A stretch of 64,000 bases of DNA. Origin: Anisakis pegreffii. Lineage: Eukaryota; Nematoda; Chromadorea; Rhabditida; Anisakidae. Under the pieces are notes generated by a model. The model was not told the origin of the DNA, searched no databases, and worked only from the letters and a program-made list of their open reading frames with translations. A program made the translations under genes and the position numbers. Positions within the stretch are counted from its first letter, which is position 1. Each line of letters begins with the position of its first letter. This document shows, one piece after another, positions 23,001 through 36,109 of this stretch. Where the stretch lies: contig JAPYMA010001582.1 of NCBI GenBank assembly GCA_035041965.1, positions 186,001 through 250,000 on the forward strand, in the 5' to 3' direction.

Positions 23001-25800
23001 TAGTGCTCAAGAGAATGCAACAACATTCATAGACATCAAATGAATTCGCTGAGGCTCGCACAAAGCAATATGATGAAAATTTTGTTTACTCACAATCCGT
23101 TTTATTCGATGTGAGCAATATTCAATCGTTCGTTCGTTTCGTTGATAATGTTTCTTTGATGTACATTTTTTTGCTTTTACTCAAGCCATTGAATGTTCCG
23201 TTTGCCTTTCAAGTCGTTGACAACGGAAAACGTTCATTCAGAAGGAAAGATGCTCAATGGAGAGGCATACTCGATGGAGATAATCCAGCAAGGAAGTACT
23301 AACAAACTATCTAACGACCAACAACAGTACACTCTTTTCCTCTTTCTCATTCGTTCCTCGTTCTTCCTCTATCAAGCTGTTTCCATTTGTTCCAGCTGAG
23401 GTATCATGAAAGAGCTGTTTTTTAAAAGATTCCGTCGGACATCGGTTTTGTTCGCTTCTGATGAAGCAATTCATCGACCATTATTATCTATCTTTCGAAG
23501 TACCATCATTTTTAGTTCAATGCCGCAATTTTTTTATGTTTCATGATTTTTTCATGACTATGTCGCAATCACTCGATCTCACGTGATTTTATTTGTATAC
23601 GATGAATTTTGTGGAAATATCAAATGTGCATGTTAGAGACAGAATATATACCAGACCATCTTCATTTAGCGCTCAGATCATTTGCTGGAACTGAGATAAA
23701 AGGGTTATCGTAGCATTCTAAGGTTGAAATTCAGGTTCATAGGTTGTGATGTGATATGCCCATGCAGACGATTCATAGCAATCACTGTCACTAATGAACA
23801 ACCGTTAAAACATTTGTTTCAACGACGTTGGTATTGGCATTGGCATTGCTGCGAATGAACGGAAACTCGATCGAAAGCGGAATTAAACGTCCAATGCAAT
23901 TCAAATTGTGATTCTGATTGCAATTGCATTCGAATGAAGAGCGGCGAAAGGATGGAAGAAAATAACGTTTCATGAGACTGGACATGTGACGTTTTATTGA
24001 TGGGAGGAAAGTTTTGCCGAGCGAATATTCCAATTCAGATTTGTTTAATTCGAGGCCATCCCATTTCAGTGGAATGTCATCATGAATGAGTAAATGAATA
24101 GACGAATGAATGAAAATATGTGAGGAAATTCAAGAACAGATGAGCTTGAATGGCATTTTTCCGTTTCGCATTCCCAGTGAAACATTATACATCATGCACT
24201 GTGCATCCGGCATGCAATTGTGCACACACGGAATTTTGGAATTGGCTAAACTTACAAAACAACGAACGGAATGGAAATTTGGATATCACATTACACATTT
24301 GCTCAAATTACACCAATTATTCAAGAAACTCCATTCGATAGTTGATGCCTGCCCAGAAGTGTAATGTCTGACTCTAATAATTGCTTATACATTTGGGAAT
24401 TCATGCAAAGTTTTGTCCATTCAACATCAATGAGCGAGTTTTTCTGTGGACAATTCTCTGAAATATTTCACTTCGATAAATGTTTCACTTTAGCTGACAA
24501 AATGTTGTACTTTTAAGCATTCGGTCTTGTTGCAGTTATGTTGTTTCAATGTTTTTTCCAGTTTTTTGGAATGAGAAACCGAATTTAGATGCTGAAATCT
24601 AATCCCTTGGACGTTGAATGCTGATTTATTGTGGATCTTTACATCAGTCATCTTTCGCTGTTCACATAGTTTCACTTAGGATCGAATTCCTGCAAAAAAC
24701 GTCCTGTTGCGACAATTGCAAAGCAATGACGTTCTTCAAAAACCGATTGTCCTTCCACCCAAACATTGAATATTCAATATTTTTAAACTGTAAATGTGGT
24801 GATCCAATCACGCTATCACCATAGCAGCGTTTGCTCAGTTTCCTGAGCGCGTTTGATCGACAAGTGAATAAAGCAAGCTCTCTAACATGAAGAATAGTGC
24901 TAGACTGAGAAAAACGATCAGCATATTGAGAAAGCATGAGAAATTATTGAAATGAGCTGAACAAAATGAAATTAATGAGAGATTTACAGAACAAATTGAA
25001 AAATTGGCTTCGTGAATTCGGAAAATTTTGTCTGAATTATGAAGCTAACAAGAAATTCGCAGGATTAATCATAGAGCCACGTACAAGATCGATTCTGGAT
25101 CGTCACCTCGCTCGCTCGATTGAAGCTTGAACTTATTGAGTCATTAAGGAGCAGTGACCTGAAATCAATTCGTTTCTTTTTTTGATATTACCTAATGGAT
25201 TCTCCCTGCATATTAAGACGAACTTCTAGTGCACAACGTCTCTTCAGCCCGTATCATGTTACCTGCAAGTACCGTACCTATAGATGACGAAATTGCATTT
25301 TGCGCCTTTTTATTCTTTGGCTTTGTGCGCATGGAAGCAAATTACTGTTGTGTTGGTTGTTATGACCCGTGCAAAATGGTTGCGATAAATCTTAAAAGCT
25401 ATTAATGTCACTCAGAATGTTTAAAATGATGTGAATAATTCAGTACATAAATTATGCCTTTCGGCAAAAGCGATGTGTCAGTAATAGAATAATCAATTAG
25501 CGAGTCACGTAATAGGAAACTGCGAGTTATTTAATTTGCTTTCGTGCTACTTACGTGCTTATTTAATCAGTAACCAAAGCAACCTAAAATCACTTTAGTT
25601 TGTTTTCTACTTCTGCATTTGCAGCAGATTCATTTGAATTTGAATTTGCTGTGTGCTTGTGAAAGAACTAAAATAATTTCTAAAATCACTCTCATGATCC
25701 ATAGCGTTTTTCCATACTTACTTACTACCGACTACTGTAAATTTTATGGAACTATTGTGGATCATTATTGGGTCATCGTTTTCAATCATTATGCTTAGCC
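17006..25800. other. Gene-poor AT-rich block
   Basis: Nearly 9 kb upstream of the kinase gene without a recognisable gene. It contains scattered short coding-like frames (for example minus 18194-18323, plus 21331-21420, plus 23215-23330), none of which could be assembled, and a locally GC-richer patch at 22585-22770. It may be intergenic DNA or long introns of a gene whose exons I cannot recognise. Confidence 0.4.
18870..19079 (+). CDS. Orphan 69-residue ORF after a splice acceptor
   Basis: The ATG follows an acceptor (CACTTTTCAG, ending near 18841) by under 30 bases, which fits trans-splicing. The peptide runs SKRGPKLTEVKTFLVFIE and IAREITQRIATEFIRT, with charged helix-like composition, and ends IVVC. 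A possible donor (CTGAA|GTGAAA) would cut it after 22 residues. There is no family match; this could be chance. Confidence 0.25.
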   Translation: MTSQHLCALQHKASKRGPKLTEVKTFLVFIETKQIAREITQRIATEFIRTSDGSNFSKYFVLLGNIVVC

Positions 25801-25814
25801 AGAAATGCATTTGG

Positions 25815-25872
25815 ACATAAAGGAACCATCCTATGGATGCATAAATGCATCCATAGGATGGTTCCTTTATGT
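25815..25872. repeat. Perfect 28-base inverted repeat with a 2-base loop
   Basis: The arms 25815-25842 (ACATAAAGGAACC...GGATGCAT) and 25845-25872 are exact reverse complements separated by AA. The structure could form a 28-pair hairpin or cruciform. It lies in gene-poor DNA and shows no terminal repeats or target duplications typical of a MITE. Confidence 0.9.
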
Positions 25873-25899
25873 TCGAATAATCCAGCGGCTCATTAATTA

Positions 25900-28800
25900 T
25901 TATCAGCAACGGCCGAGCGCTCTTGCTACAAGGCGTGAGTGTTTTTATGTTTAATTAGATTCTTATTCTTGGAGCGCTGCATTTTTTCTCGTGTTTTAAT
26001 GAGTCTCATCAGTGTTCCTCGTCAATTAATCGTGAATAGTTGCTGATCATAAGCCACACGATTACCTACGTTTACACATCATTTGAAGCTTCATTAAAAC
26101 CTGACTTGCGAATATGTTTCAATTTTTGTTTGCTACATCATCAATGAGCCATACTCTATTGCTCAAATCATTATACTCGCCCGTAAAACTCAACATCTGT
26201 CAATTAACAAAGTAACTTCATCATCACGTATTCTTACATCTGCAGCTATGACTTTAAGTGATCGTCCATAAACTTTTTTTTTCGGTTCCAGTTGAACGAA
26301 TCTCTGTACAGTCGTTATTAGCTTTCATCTTGCAATTGTCACAGATAAGGTTCAGCTTTAGATGATCAGATGTGATGATCAGAGATTGCTAAAATCAAAA
26401 ACTTCGGGTGGTCATTTTGAAGAATAGATTTGACCGCCCACTAGACATTTTTAGCCAACGTTTCGTCGTTGTTCTCATAGTGAACCTTTGGAAATGTTAA
26501 AGAATGTTTTTTCCCTTGAAATTCGTTGGAAATTGCAAAATTTGCTAGGATTGAGATGAATTTTTCGATTTCTTGCTGATATCTTTTCATTAGGTCGGTG
26601 GTCGTTCATTCATGTTCAGAGTGGCTGAATGAAAAGTTGTCTGCAATCGGTAATTGCAATCGGAACCATCCTCAGATTCTATCCACTAAATACTTATTTC
26701 ATTGCTTGCATCTAAAGAGTTCATTGCGTTCTCCTTTCTGAGGATGCACTGAGCGAAGTGGAACGCTTTTCATCAATTTATCGCTTCATAATGCATTCAT
26801 TCAATCACTCTTTTCGAGACAAATAAATCAATCGCTCTCGGTCGTTCTCGTAATTTCGTTTCGGCGTTGTTCTTTCGCTAACTCCAGCTTTAGTCACTTC
26901 TTCGTCTTTTGATTCATCTCAACTTTTTTTTCGCTTCATAAATTTCTACCGTTTGAGCAGTTTCGATCGTCCGTCCATTTGAAGCGTTCTTAGGAGCGAA
27001 CAAACAATCACCTATGAAGATACCTGGAGTGCATTGCACATTGTAACCGGTAGTTTTTTTCAATGGACGCAATCAACCGAAAATAGGAGACAATATCCAT
27101 CAGAAGGAATTTTTAAATCCAGCATAGTTGAGCTTGAAGCATAGCTTTTCAGACTCGCTGATATCCTTCTCGTAGTCTGTACGTAAGCACTTATTACAGA
27201 CTCCTGAATGTGGAACCATTCCGTCAGACTATTTGAACCAGTAACTGAATGAATATCGAATGCAATTTGAAAGCATTTTTCTCCTGAACTACGTTTTCAA
27301 AGAATACCAGTGTTCAAAGAATTTCAAAGAATTCAAAGAATTGAAGCAGAATCTGCATCCTTATACCAATGTGATATGAAAATTTCCACTAACTAAACAA
27401 CGTGAATGTGTACACTAAAAGATATTCTCTTTGTGCATCATTGAAAGCTCCCATTCAATTAAATTGTTACCATTTGCTCATTCAAATGTGCGATCATGAA
27501 AAATTAAAGTGTTTGTTTCCAGGGTTCCCAAGTTTCTTTTGTCCTTAAAACGTTTTGTTGAATGAAACATGTACAGGAACGAACGATCGGAAATAAAAAT
27601 ACTAATAATACTAACTGTAACATCTGAGAGACCCAAGATTCAATGAATTGAAAACTGCAGAGCTGGAGTATACAATGAAGCGAAGTGCTCTTTGCAGAAA
27701 AATCATTCGAGCATTCTCTTCGTTTCAATTTGCATTTCACGTGATCTATGACTCTGATCCATACGATTAGCTCGATTTCCACAGTATCTGCTATCAAAAA
27801 CTCATAGTTAAAAGCTACCTCATCAGGTTATTTGACTTGTTTTCATTGATGCTCCGAATCCGTTTGCCTATTAACTAATTAATTAAATGAAAACATATCT
27901 GGCATCTTCATGAATGATGTATTGCACAAATTCGAATGGCAATCCATCCGAAATGAACAGACCATGTGACATTCCATCACGAAATCTTTACAAGTTCTTT
28001 GACATCCGTATCATTGGTTCACCATCATTAGTAACCAGTCGACTCATTGAGAACATGATCGCTTGAACACTTTCAATGCTGGCGCCACAGCTAATCATTC
28101 TTCAGCATTGTATCCATGGTAATCATGATGAATGCTTGCGATTTGTATTGCTCAAAATACTTCATATGGTTATCATTTGAAAATAATTATTACGGTTATC
28201 ATCCTTATTATCATTTTAGTTATCATTATTATTGTTGCTGTTATCATTACCATTGTTGCGGTTCCTGCTTTAACATCGTTGTTACTCTTCTCACTATGAT
28301 TACAAGCCATATTTAGAATGGAGTGCATCAACTAGGTTGATCATATCAGCACTGAAAAGAAAAGAATTCACAATTGGATAAAGACTTGTTCCTTTTCACT
28401 CAGTTGTTGCATTTTACTTGACTGGTTCGTTGAAAACACTCGAAATATTGCTGCATTGCTGATATTGCTGATGCTTCCATATTAGCGTTTTACTCAAGCC
28501 CGCCATCATTGCTACTAGTTAGTTTCACTGCAAGTGACATCGAAAAAGGAACCGGAGTAAAATGCCTTCATTCAATGAAGTTTGTTTTTATTGCGCAAAA
28601 GAGTGCTTTTTCAGTTGACTTGTAAACATCTTCTTCCATTTCGATCCGTAAATTCAAATTTGCTGATGACGAACTCGAAATTTTACTCTTCTCAATAGAT
28701 CAACTCGAACATGTGAAGCGTGCACTTTCACAAGATCTTATAAAGCGTAATTGAGCATTGAGAGTGACTTTGAAGAGAATTTGAAGAATTTACACAGCAA

Positions 28801-30200
28801 CATTTGCACAGAATAACACTTCTCAAGTGTTTATTTTGTCATCAGTGCCTGTTATTGCCACTACAATAGTCAGGTTTAGATTTTCTCTCTATGCATGTCT
28901 TCATATTTTGACTCTCGATTGGACACTTTGACTCGGGCGTGAAGCTGATGAATCAATTTCAGATGTCACGAGCACCTTTTCGGGTTTTCTTCAAGGTCAA
29001 TGCCGTCACTATCGGAATCGGTGCAAACAAACAACCAAACGAGCAAATGAACAATTGAATGAATCGCTCCTTGAGCGAGCAAACCACTGCTCTAAATTTA
29101 TCGCATTGTTCACGCTAGACTGAATGCAAATATCAGATAGCATTTGAATGAATTTCTGAACATTCAAATTCTCATTTGCATTTTCTGTGAACATGGAGTG
29201 TTTATTCAGAAAAGTAGCAGCACAATAAGCTGGCTGCATAGTGTCCGCCCTTATAACAAATCAAGTATGGCGGTGTTTGCTTGATGAGTGCTGCATGAAT
29301 AGAGATAGATCATCAACCGTCAACTAGATTATTCAGCAAGTGCTATCAATCGTGTAAAGTTGATGTACTTTATGAATATGAATATGACATCTCGAAAGAT
29401 CAATTGCTGAATGTATCCAGTGCATTTTCTGAGCAACTTACTCACGTTCTGAAGATTCAGCCTTCTATCAACGAAAACTGCAGAGCTATTTCCTTTTTTG
29501 TTCATTTGTCATGTGAAAAGCAGAAAAATCAGTGCAAACGTTACTAAATAAAGAAGATGTGATAAAATGATGAAAAAAACGCTATGCATGAAGCACTTGA
29601 GAATAAGATCTTTGGCTCTCAAACAACGGAAAAGTGCATCTAAGTTGGGCATCTTCAAATATAACCGAACCAGTTAGTGAATTTTAAAGAATAAAAGCAA
29701 TGAGAAGCGCAGAACTACGCAGTAAGTTTGTGTGATTTTAATGCAATGTGCCTTAAAGTAGAGCTGAATTGCTAATGAGTTAGCAACTTAAAGCGATTGA
29801 AAGTAACTGCTTGAAACAAGTGCTCATAGTAGAATAGAAGTGAGTCAAAATGATTCAAAAGTATGGTTAGTGTTATTGGATGTTGCTGAAATAGAATTCG
29901 TTATAGAAATAGAAATTGTCACAAGACTCGGGAAATACACACTGGAATGCAATAGACGCCTATTCTAAGCGATTGACTAAGGAGTGCTAAGCATTAACTG
30001 AGCGGGTTGAGAAGATAGATGAGCATGACGATTCGCTTCGATTATATTAGCTTGAATGTTCAAAGCAATATCATATGAAATTCATCGATAGTGCAATATA
30101 GCCTCGAGCAATCCACAACACTTCTCTCATTTCATTCACATTCAATCAAGTCGAATGCAATAGAATTCCTTGCCGATTCATTTGTTCTTTCATCTATTCT
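25900..30200. other. Gene-poor block with simple-sequence tracts
   Basis: AT-rich DNA including a degenerate TTATCATTA-type tract at about 28160-28265. An ATG placed directly after a good acceptor at 28967 opens only a 31-codon frame (MSRAPFRVFFK...) and is not supported further. No gene was recognised. Confidence 0.4.
27295..27343. repeat. Short tandem repeat of TTCAAAGAA
   Basis: TTCAAAGAA-like units recur four times (with ...TACCAGTG between the first two) in an AT-rich noncoding stretch. Confidence 0.65.
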
Positions 30201-30216
30201 TCATTCGTTTCTGCTC

Positions 30217-30417
30217 ATGAATTTCAGCGATGGATTACGCTCATTCATATTCTTCTTATTTCTTGTTCTGTTTCGTTTCATTTCCATGTTCCATCCATCC
30301 GTCCTTATCAAGTCATGTTCTTATGATTGCTCAAGATTCATGCTTATTGGCTTCAACGAGGTTTCCGTGTGCTCCGCAACTGCCAACTGCACATTTATTG
30401 ATTTCAGTCATGTGTGA
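30217..30417 (+). CDS. Possible small secreted four-Cys peptide
   Basis: The ATG opens a 66-codon frame with a classic signal-peptide profile (MNFSDGLRSFIFFLFLVLF) and a short mature part with four cysteines, spaced C-x3-C near SCSYDC and C-x5-C in VCSATANC. It ends TFIDFSHV. The acceptor ATTTCAG at 30222-30228 falls inside this frame just after the ATG, and a second overlapping frame begins with ATG two bases after that acceptor (30230-30424), so the true frame is uncertain. No family is recognised, and small hydrophobic ORFs are common in T-rich DNA. Confidence 0.25.
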   Translation: MNFSDGLRSFIFFLFLVLFRFISMFHPSVLIKSCSYDCSRFMLIGFNEVSVCSATANCTFIDFSHV

Positions 30418-30424
30418 AATGTAA

Positions 30425-33400
30425 ATGAGAGTTGAATTAAAGATGCATACCAAATGATAGGTGATCAAATTGGATAGTGTCCGCGTACTTTGCAGTGGAT
30501 CAGCTGGAGTTTATTGGAGGAAAAAAAGATTTATGAGTGAATCTAGCCGACTTCTGCCATACTTGAGCGTTCAGATGCAGAGCATTCCCTATTTCCGACT
30601 AACGTCGCCTACATAGAGACATTTTCCTGGTATCGTGATCGTGTCACAGACGCATCTAGCAATCTTTCTGAGCACAAGTATAATACTAATGCAAGTAATA
30701 ATTGCCTCAATCCCATTCCGAATACGTACCTTAACACTGAAAAGACATGGCTGCATACAAGCTTTCTTTAATGTTTCGTGATATGTTGCGAGTTAATTCC
30801 ACATTGCCGTCTCCCTCATAATTCCGTCACTCGCAACCGTCGTCGTCCATTGAGCGAAAATTTTTTTAAATGATTAGTTTCAGTTTCATCACTTTGAGCA
30901 TTAAACGCATCAGCATTGAGTGTTTTTAGTTTCGCTAATAAAATGCTTCGTTTACGTTTCATTTCGTTCTATTCCAAGTTTCATTTATGCACCAATCAAA
31001 CGGATTTGCTCCAAAATTGTCATTTAACTTTTTCTTAAGCGTTTCTTTCCATCAATCCATGCGAGAACACTTGGGATATCATCATCGTCATGAAAAAATG
31101 AATCTGCATGAAACAATATCAAATTCGAATCGCATGATCATCATAAGAAAATTCCAAGTCCGCAAAAATTTTACGCCCCAGAATGTTGTGAGACTATAGA
31201 GCTCTATCATCGATGCTGATTGTTAGTGAGTAGAACAGGGACCAATTCTTCCCTCGTCCTCTTGATGGCATCGCTAAGTCTTTCCCGATCCCAATGCTCA
31301 TAGTTGATCGTAGAAATTTTCAAGCTCATAGCATTGGTAGAACATCTTAATTATAAGCCAGACGTTAGTTTCAGTTACTCAATTTTCCGGCGAACTGATT
31401 CCTCAATTTCAATTTCAAATACTTACAGAAAAGAGGGGAGAGGGAGATTACTCGACATTCCGTTTTATTGCAATATCGGCTTGAGACATACGCATTTTAT
31501 GGGTCACGAAAGCACGACAGACAGCTGTCGTGTTGCTATTGGTAGCGATGGCGTGTGCACATTAAAAGTTGGCTCTGAAGAAAATTAAAAGAAACTCGTT
31601 TTGGATGATCAAAGATAAACTCTATCATCAACGAAATGCATGGTAACGATGGCCTTTGCAAACAAGTAATTACAATTTGAGAAACTTTTCAGTAATTTAG
31701 GACAAATCTAAATGCATGGAATCAAACTAAACGTTCGACAAAACTTAGGAAGTTGGAAAACATCTCCTGCATCACTTCAAGTAATCTTATAGATGAACGT
31801 AAACTACTCAAAATTCTATACCACTGAACGTGGGAGGAAGGGAGCCCAGTCTTTCGATTGATTCTAAGAAAACCTCACTTAATCCGCTAATATAAACTAA
31901 AAGTGATGAATACATAGAAGTGAATAGCGATAGATCTGCGTTATGCTTTGCCTTTTTCATTGTCTGGCGAAGTTTATTAGGAGACAGCTCATATAATATG
32001 AATAAAAGATTCCATTTGAATATTCCGTCGTCATTATTTTGATAGAAGTGATCACGACAATTAAGTTGAATTACTGATGCAGAAAAATGCTGGGTTCCGA
32101 TTCATTAATTAATCTTTTTTTTTTTCATTTCGTGCTCACCAATGTGCTCCTAAAACGCAATTTGTAATTTCAGTGGGTCGTCTTTTTGGGTTTAATTGCT
32201 CCCCAAAGATCTAAACAATCTCACTGCAAAATTTCATCAACTGCGAGACAGCAGCAGTTAAATATTCAGTTGATCCAGTCCTGAATTTGAGATTTTGGTG
32301 TCCGTTCGAGCATTTGTATTGTCCTTCAGTACTGATTTAGAAATCGCTTGTGTTTGTCACGACAAAATGAAAATCTTCTTTGTAAACTAGCAGAACTTCG
32401 ACATCATTAATCTCCCTATTTTGAGAGTTGTCCCTTAAATCAGTCAGTATCTTCAAACTGTAATCATACTTTGCGAAGTTCCTGTTCCGTCAGATTTTTG
32501 AAATATTTAGAGGATGCGTTTTTTGATGAAATCATCTCATCCACTGCAGCAATGTGTTTCGTTTACACTTAGTGAAAATTCACTTATTCAACACTTAGTC
32601 TCGCCTACAAAACACTTTGTTTGATACCCATCTTTCTCAAACATTCACAAACGCCTACGAAAGTCACAACGAAACAATAGTTCACTGCAAAACCATAGAA
32701 ACGTTTTCATTTGTTTCCAATGCTATTGTCTTCAGGAACACATCGGAAACAATGATTATTGTTCTAAACCCAAACCTACAACGTAAGAATTATTAAAAAG
32801 TGTTCAAAATGAGCTGATAAATCTTTTCGTCTCCTTTTAATCATTCATTTCTTCGCACGAACATAATTGTTCGTTCAGTTTTTTGATTAATTGCTCCCAA
32901 AGCCCAACTGATTTCTATTGTGTTCGTTCGTTTGGAACAATTGCACGCTTGAATCCTCCTCTTTATATTAAATGCAACATTTTAAAACGAATCATAAAAG
33001 CCGTTTATTCACTGAAAACTAGCAAGCCTTTTCGCTTGTGTCAAAAGAACAACCCTTATCTTGCTCTTCTCGAAAGATCATCGCTTAGCGAGTGCTTTTC
33101 ACTTACTTACTGCTCGAATGACGAATGTTTCTTGGGTGCGTATCTGACTCTATACGAGTAGTAGTGTGCACTGAACTCGTACCATTTCTATGGGTAATGA
33201 AGTGCATATTGCTGTTTGCATTGCTTTTGTGCAAACTCCGAGCTCAGTCCAGTTTTCTCAATGCAGTCAACTCTCATTCGTGAAATACCAAATTCTTGAT
33301 TCACATTTTCAAGCAAAAAACCAAAAAGACAAACAACAATACCCAATAAAACCGAAATTTAGCGAATCGCATTTCATTCCATATTCATTTCACCACATTT

Positions 33401-35800
33401 CTAGGTTTTCTCTCTTGCAAATTTAGCACTCATAACGCATTGTTCTTTCTTGATTGTTAACTGAAGGTTTTCCCATCAGCAACAAGCGCATTATATCACT
33501 GAAGAGATGAAAACAAAATGAGCAGAATGATTCGATCTAATCCTTGATAGATTTAATGAGCATCTGGTGAGATAACATCAGCTATCTTCTCATATGATAT
33601 CCTGAATTCCTTCTTTCGCTGATCGAACAACATGTAATAAGCACATTCACAGCGCTTCTCGTAGGAGTGAGATGCTTCCGATTTGCCAGTTTTCCAGATA
33701 TCCTGGGAATTTTTTGATCTCTAAATGATACTCCGTCATTAAATGCTTCGAAATATCAATCCTTCAAATATCGTTCCATTAATGATGAAAAGTTGTCATT
33801 TAAATGGAATGTTCCAAGTTATTTCAATATTCACCACGTAAAATTGAATGCTCATTTCACACTCAAAATGTTCATCGTTTTCAACGAGTTATTTTTGGAT
33901 GTTTCTGAAACGACGATATCTGTCTCAATAAGAGCTTCCGCTATTAATCCACTGTCCAGTAGAACTTTTGCAAATGTCTTTTTCGTTTACTTCTCATCTC
34001 CAACAACTCATTATCAGACGATCTTCATCAGCCGTTCACAACGTAACCGCTCGAAAGTTTGCTCGATAAGAGCAGATACCAAGCGCAATCTGAATGCGAA
34101 TTTTTTGAAAAAACAAATTGTCGTCCTAATACAACGGCTCGAAAAATCAGTATGTATCAAAAGAAATCATTTTTTGGCAAAATGGAACCATTTTGGGACA
34201 AAAATTTAGAAATGTTTATTTACGATGGTATCAAACGATATTCTCATGTTCCGTTGAAATTGCTAAATTGCAAATTTTGCACTCACTCTACAATGACAAT
34301 CTCTGTCAAATCCTGTATCTAGGGACTGTGTTCTCGTGGCGACTTTAAATTTAAATTGTTGAAGTTTTTTTGCTCACTGGCAGTAAGGTGGGCGATCATT
34401 TGCAGCTTGCTGCCTCTGCTAATGATAATTGAAATTTTGCTCACAATCAATGAAAATTCTCAGTTCTCGTCCTCTCTCGAGCGATTGATATTCACAAGAT
34501 ATTATGATTGAACTGACAGAAAGATTTTGCTTATGAAATTTTTCCCAAATACTCACTAACGCAATCTTTTTCATTCAGTTCACATCGGTTTATCCAGTGA
34601 GACTCTTTCAATTTATGTGCCATTCTTTCATTTAACGGAAATGATGTGGATGGATATACTACATACGTCGTCTTTTTGCGTCTCTCTAAACAAGATAAAA
34701 TTCTCAGTCTCTGTCAATCTCGTCAACCCGCGCTGAACTAAAACTCTCCACTAAAAACTCACAATCAGCTCAAAAATAAAACTCGCGAAAGTTGACGTCA
34801 TTTGCCTCCTCCGGGTAGCTTAAATTTTACAAACAAATTTCCCACTATCGGTTTCGTAATGAATCTGAGTGGCAGATGTCGCATTACGAAGTGAATATAT
34901 GGAAGTTCAGAGTGCTTGAAAGTGTATGATGTGTACCTTTTCATTCTGCGATAAATATCTAATGAATTCTGATGATGAGCTATATTTGCTTTATGAACTA
35001 TATTGGCTATATTTACAAATGAAGTATATTTGTTTCATATTCCATGGTCGTTTCATATACAAATGTCGCTAATGATATTTCAACGAAGCGAAATGATTCA
35101 TTCGATTCAGTCACTACGGTCATTATCCACATTATCAGTCATTATCCACATTCACTACGGCATAAGCCGTGTTCATCTCGATGAATTCATGTTTTTCCTT
35201 TACTAATTACGTGAGTCTTGAGAAGATAGAATTATGTTTCCGAGACGTCCATTGTAACCATTCATTATCTGACAGAAATGTGGTAAATTCCGCCGCTGTC
35301 CGATGTCAAAATAAATGATTCCGAATAATCAACCGTACTGATGGCTATATTCCGTCATTGTTGCTTGAAGCGTTTCATAGAAAACGAACAATCCATTGGT
35401 GAGAAGTTTTCATGTGCAGTCGTTTTTTTTAGCAGTCACATTTGGAAGTGTACATAGCATCCAGCATTGTTATTGTTATTGTTATTCCAAGTCAGATAGG
35501 AGCATTTATTTGCATCTGCAAATGTTGTCGAACGATATCAAAAAATATATTTTTTCGATAAAATAAGGGTGGTGCACATCAATGACGGAATGTACGAAGA
35601 TTGTGCACAGGAAAGACTAGTCTAACAATCAGCGAAGAACACACGAAGTTTGGGTGAAGTAACTGTGACAATGCAATCTTCAGTTACACCTGAAGAATTT
35701 GGGTAACAGCTCATGTTCCCGTTGACTTACTATTAGTTCATTTTGGTCACTGTAGATCATTTGTCGTGATAACATTCCCTTCTGCTTTCAGTTTTTTTTG
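30425..35800. other. Gene-poor block, only ambiguous open frames
   Basis: The longest open frames are 33793-34209 and the overlapping 34059-34322 (plus). The second has charged, protein-like composition (KSFFGKMEPFWDKN) but no ATG start and no clear splice sites. A 36-codon coding-like frame follows an acceptor at about 32174. None can be named or assembled. Confidence 0.35.
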
Positions 35801-36076
35801 TCACTTTCTCATTCTCCATCGAAATAATTCCAGTAAGAGTCCGCGAATCATGTGATATTGTTGAAATCCATCGTTAGAGCGAAGTAATGGAAGTTCTGAA
35901 AAAACAGGCAGAAGATTCGGAGAGACGTGAGAATCTGAAGGCATCCACTCACTGAGACTTATATCGCCATAGGCATCATTGCTTTTTCCATTTTTTACAT
36001 CCTCTTGCATGCTTCTTCGACAGTATTGCAAATTTTTCTTAGAAACCATGAACGACGGTTTTTTTGTACCTGCCAT
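35801..36076 (-). CDS. Unrecognised C-terminal coding segment with an optional 57-base intron
   Basis: A minus-strand frame starting at the ATG at 36076 (MAGTKKPSFMVSKKN) runs 91 codons to TGA at 35801. It passes through MQEDVKNGKSNDAYGDISL and ends GLLLELFRWRMRK. Within it, 35952-35896 has an ideal donor (CTCA|GTGAGT) and an ideal acceptor (GTTTTTTCAG) and is exactly 57 bases long, so the frame is preserved whether it is spliced out or retained. The spliced version joins ISL to LPLLRSNDGFQQYH. An alternative start at 36104 (MSGHSKVYVHG) ends at a donor GGCAG|GTACAA. The family is not recognised, and the segment may be the 3' end of a larger gene upstream. Confidence 0.4.
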   Translation of the reverse strand: MAGTKKPSFMVSKKNLQYCRRSMQEDVKNGKSNDAYGDISLSEWMPSDSHVSPNLLPVFSELPLLRSNDGFQQYHMIRGLLLELFRWRMRK

Positions 36077-36109
36077 GCACGTAAACTTTACTGTGTCCAC
36101 TCATACTAA

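Noticed and set aside
32195..32215. GGTTTAATTGCTCCCCAAAG, resembling the nematode spliced leader SL1
   Set aside because: The match is partial, and no donor after a 22-base leader and no Sm-binding site follow, so an SL RNA gene is not supported.
33793..34322. Two overlapping plus-strand ORFs of 138 and 87 residues
   Set aside because: Both start without ATG, overlap in different frames and lack splice signals; the second has some coding character but could not be assembled.
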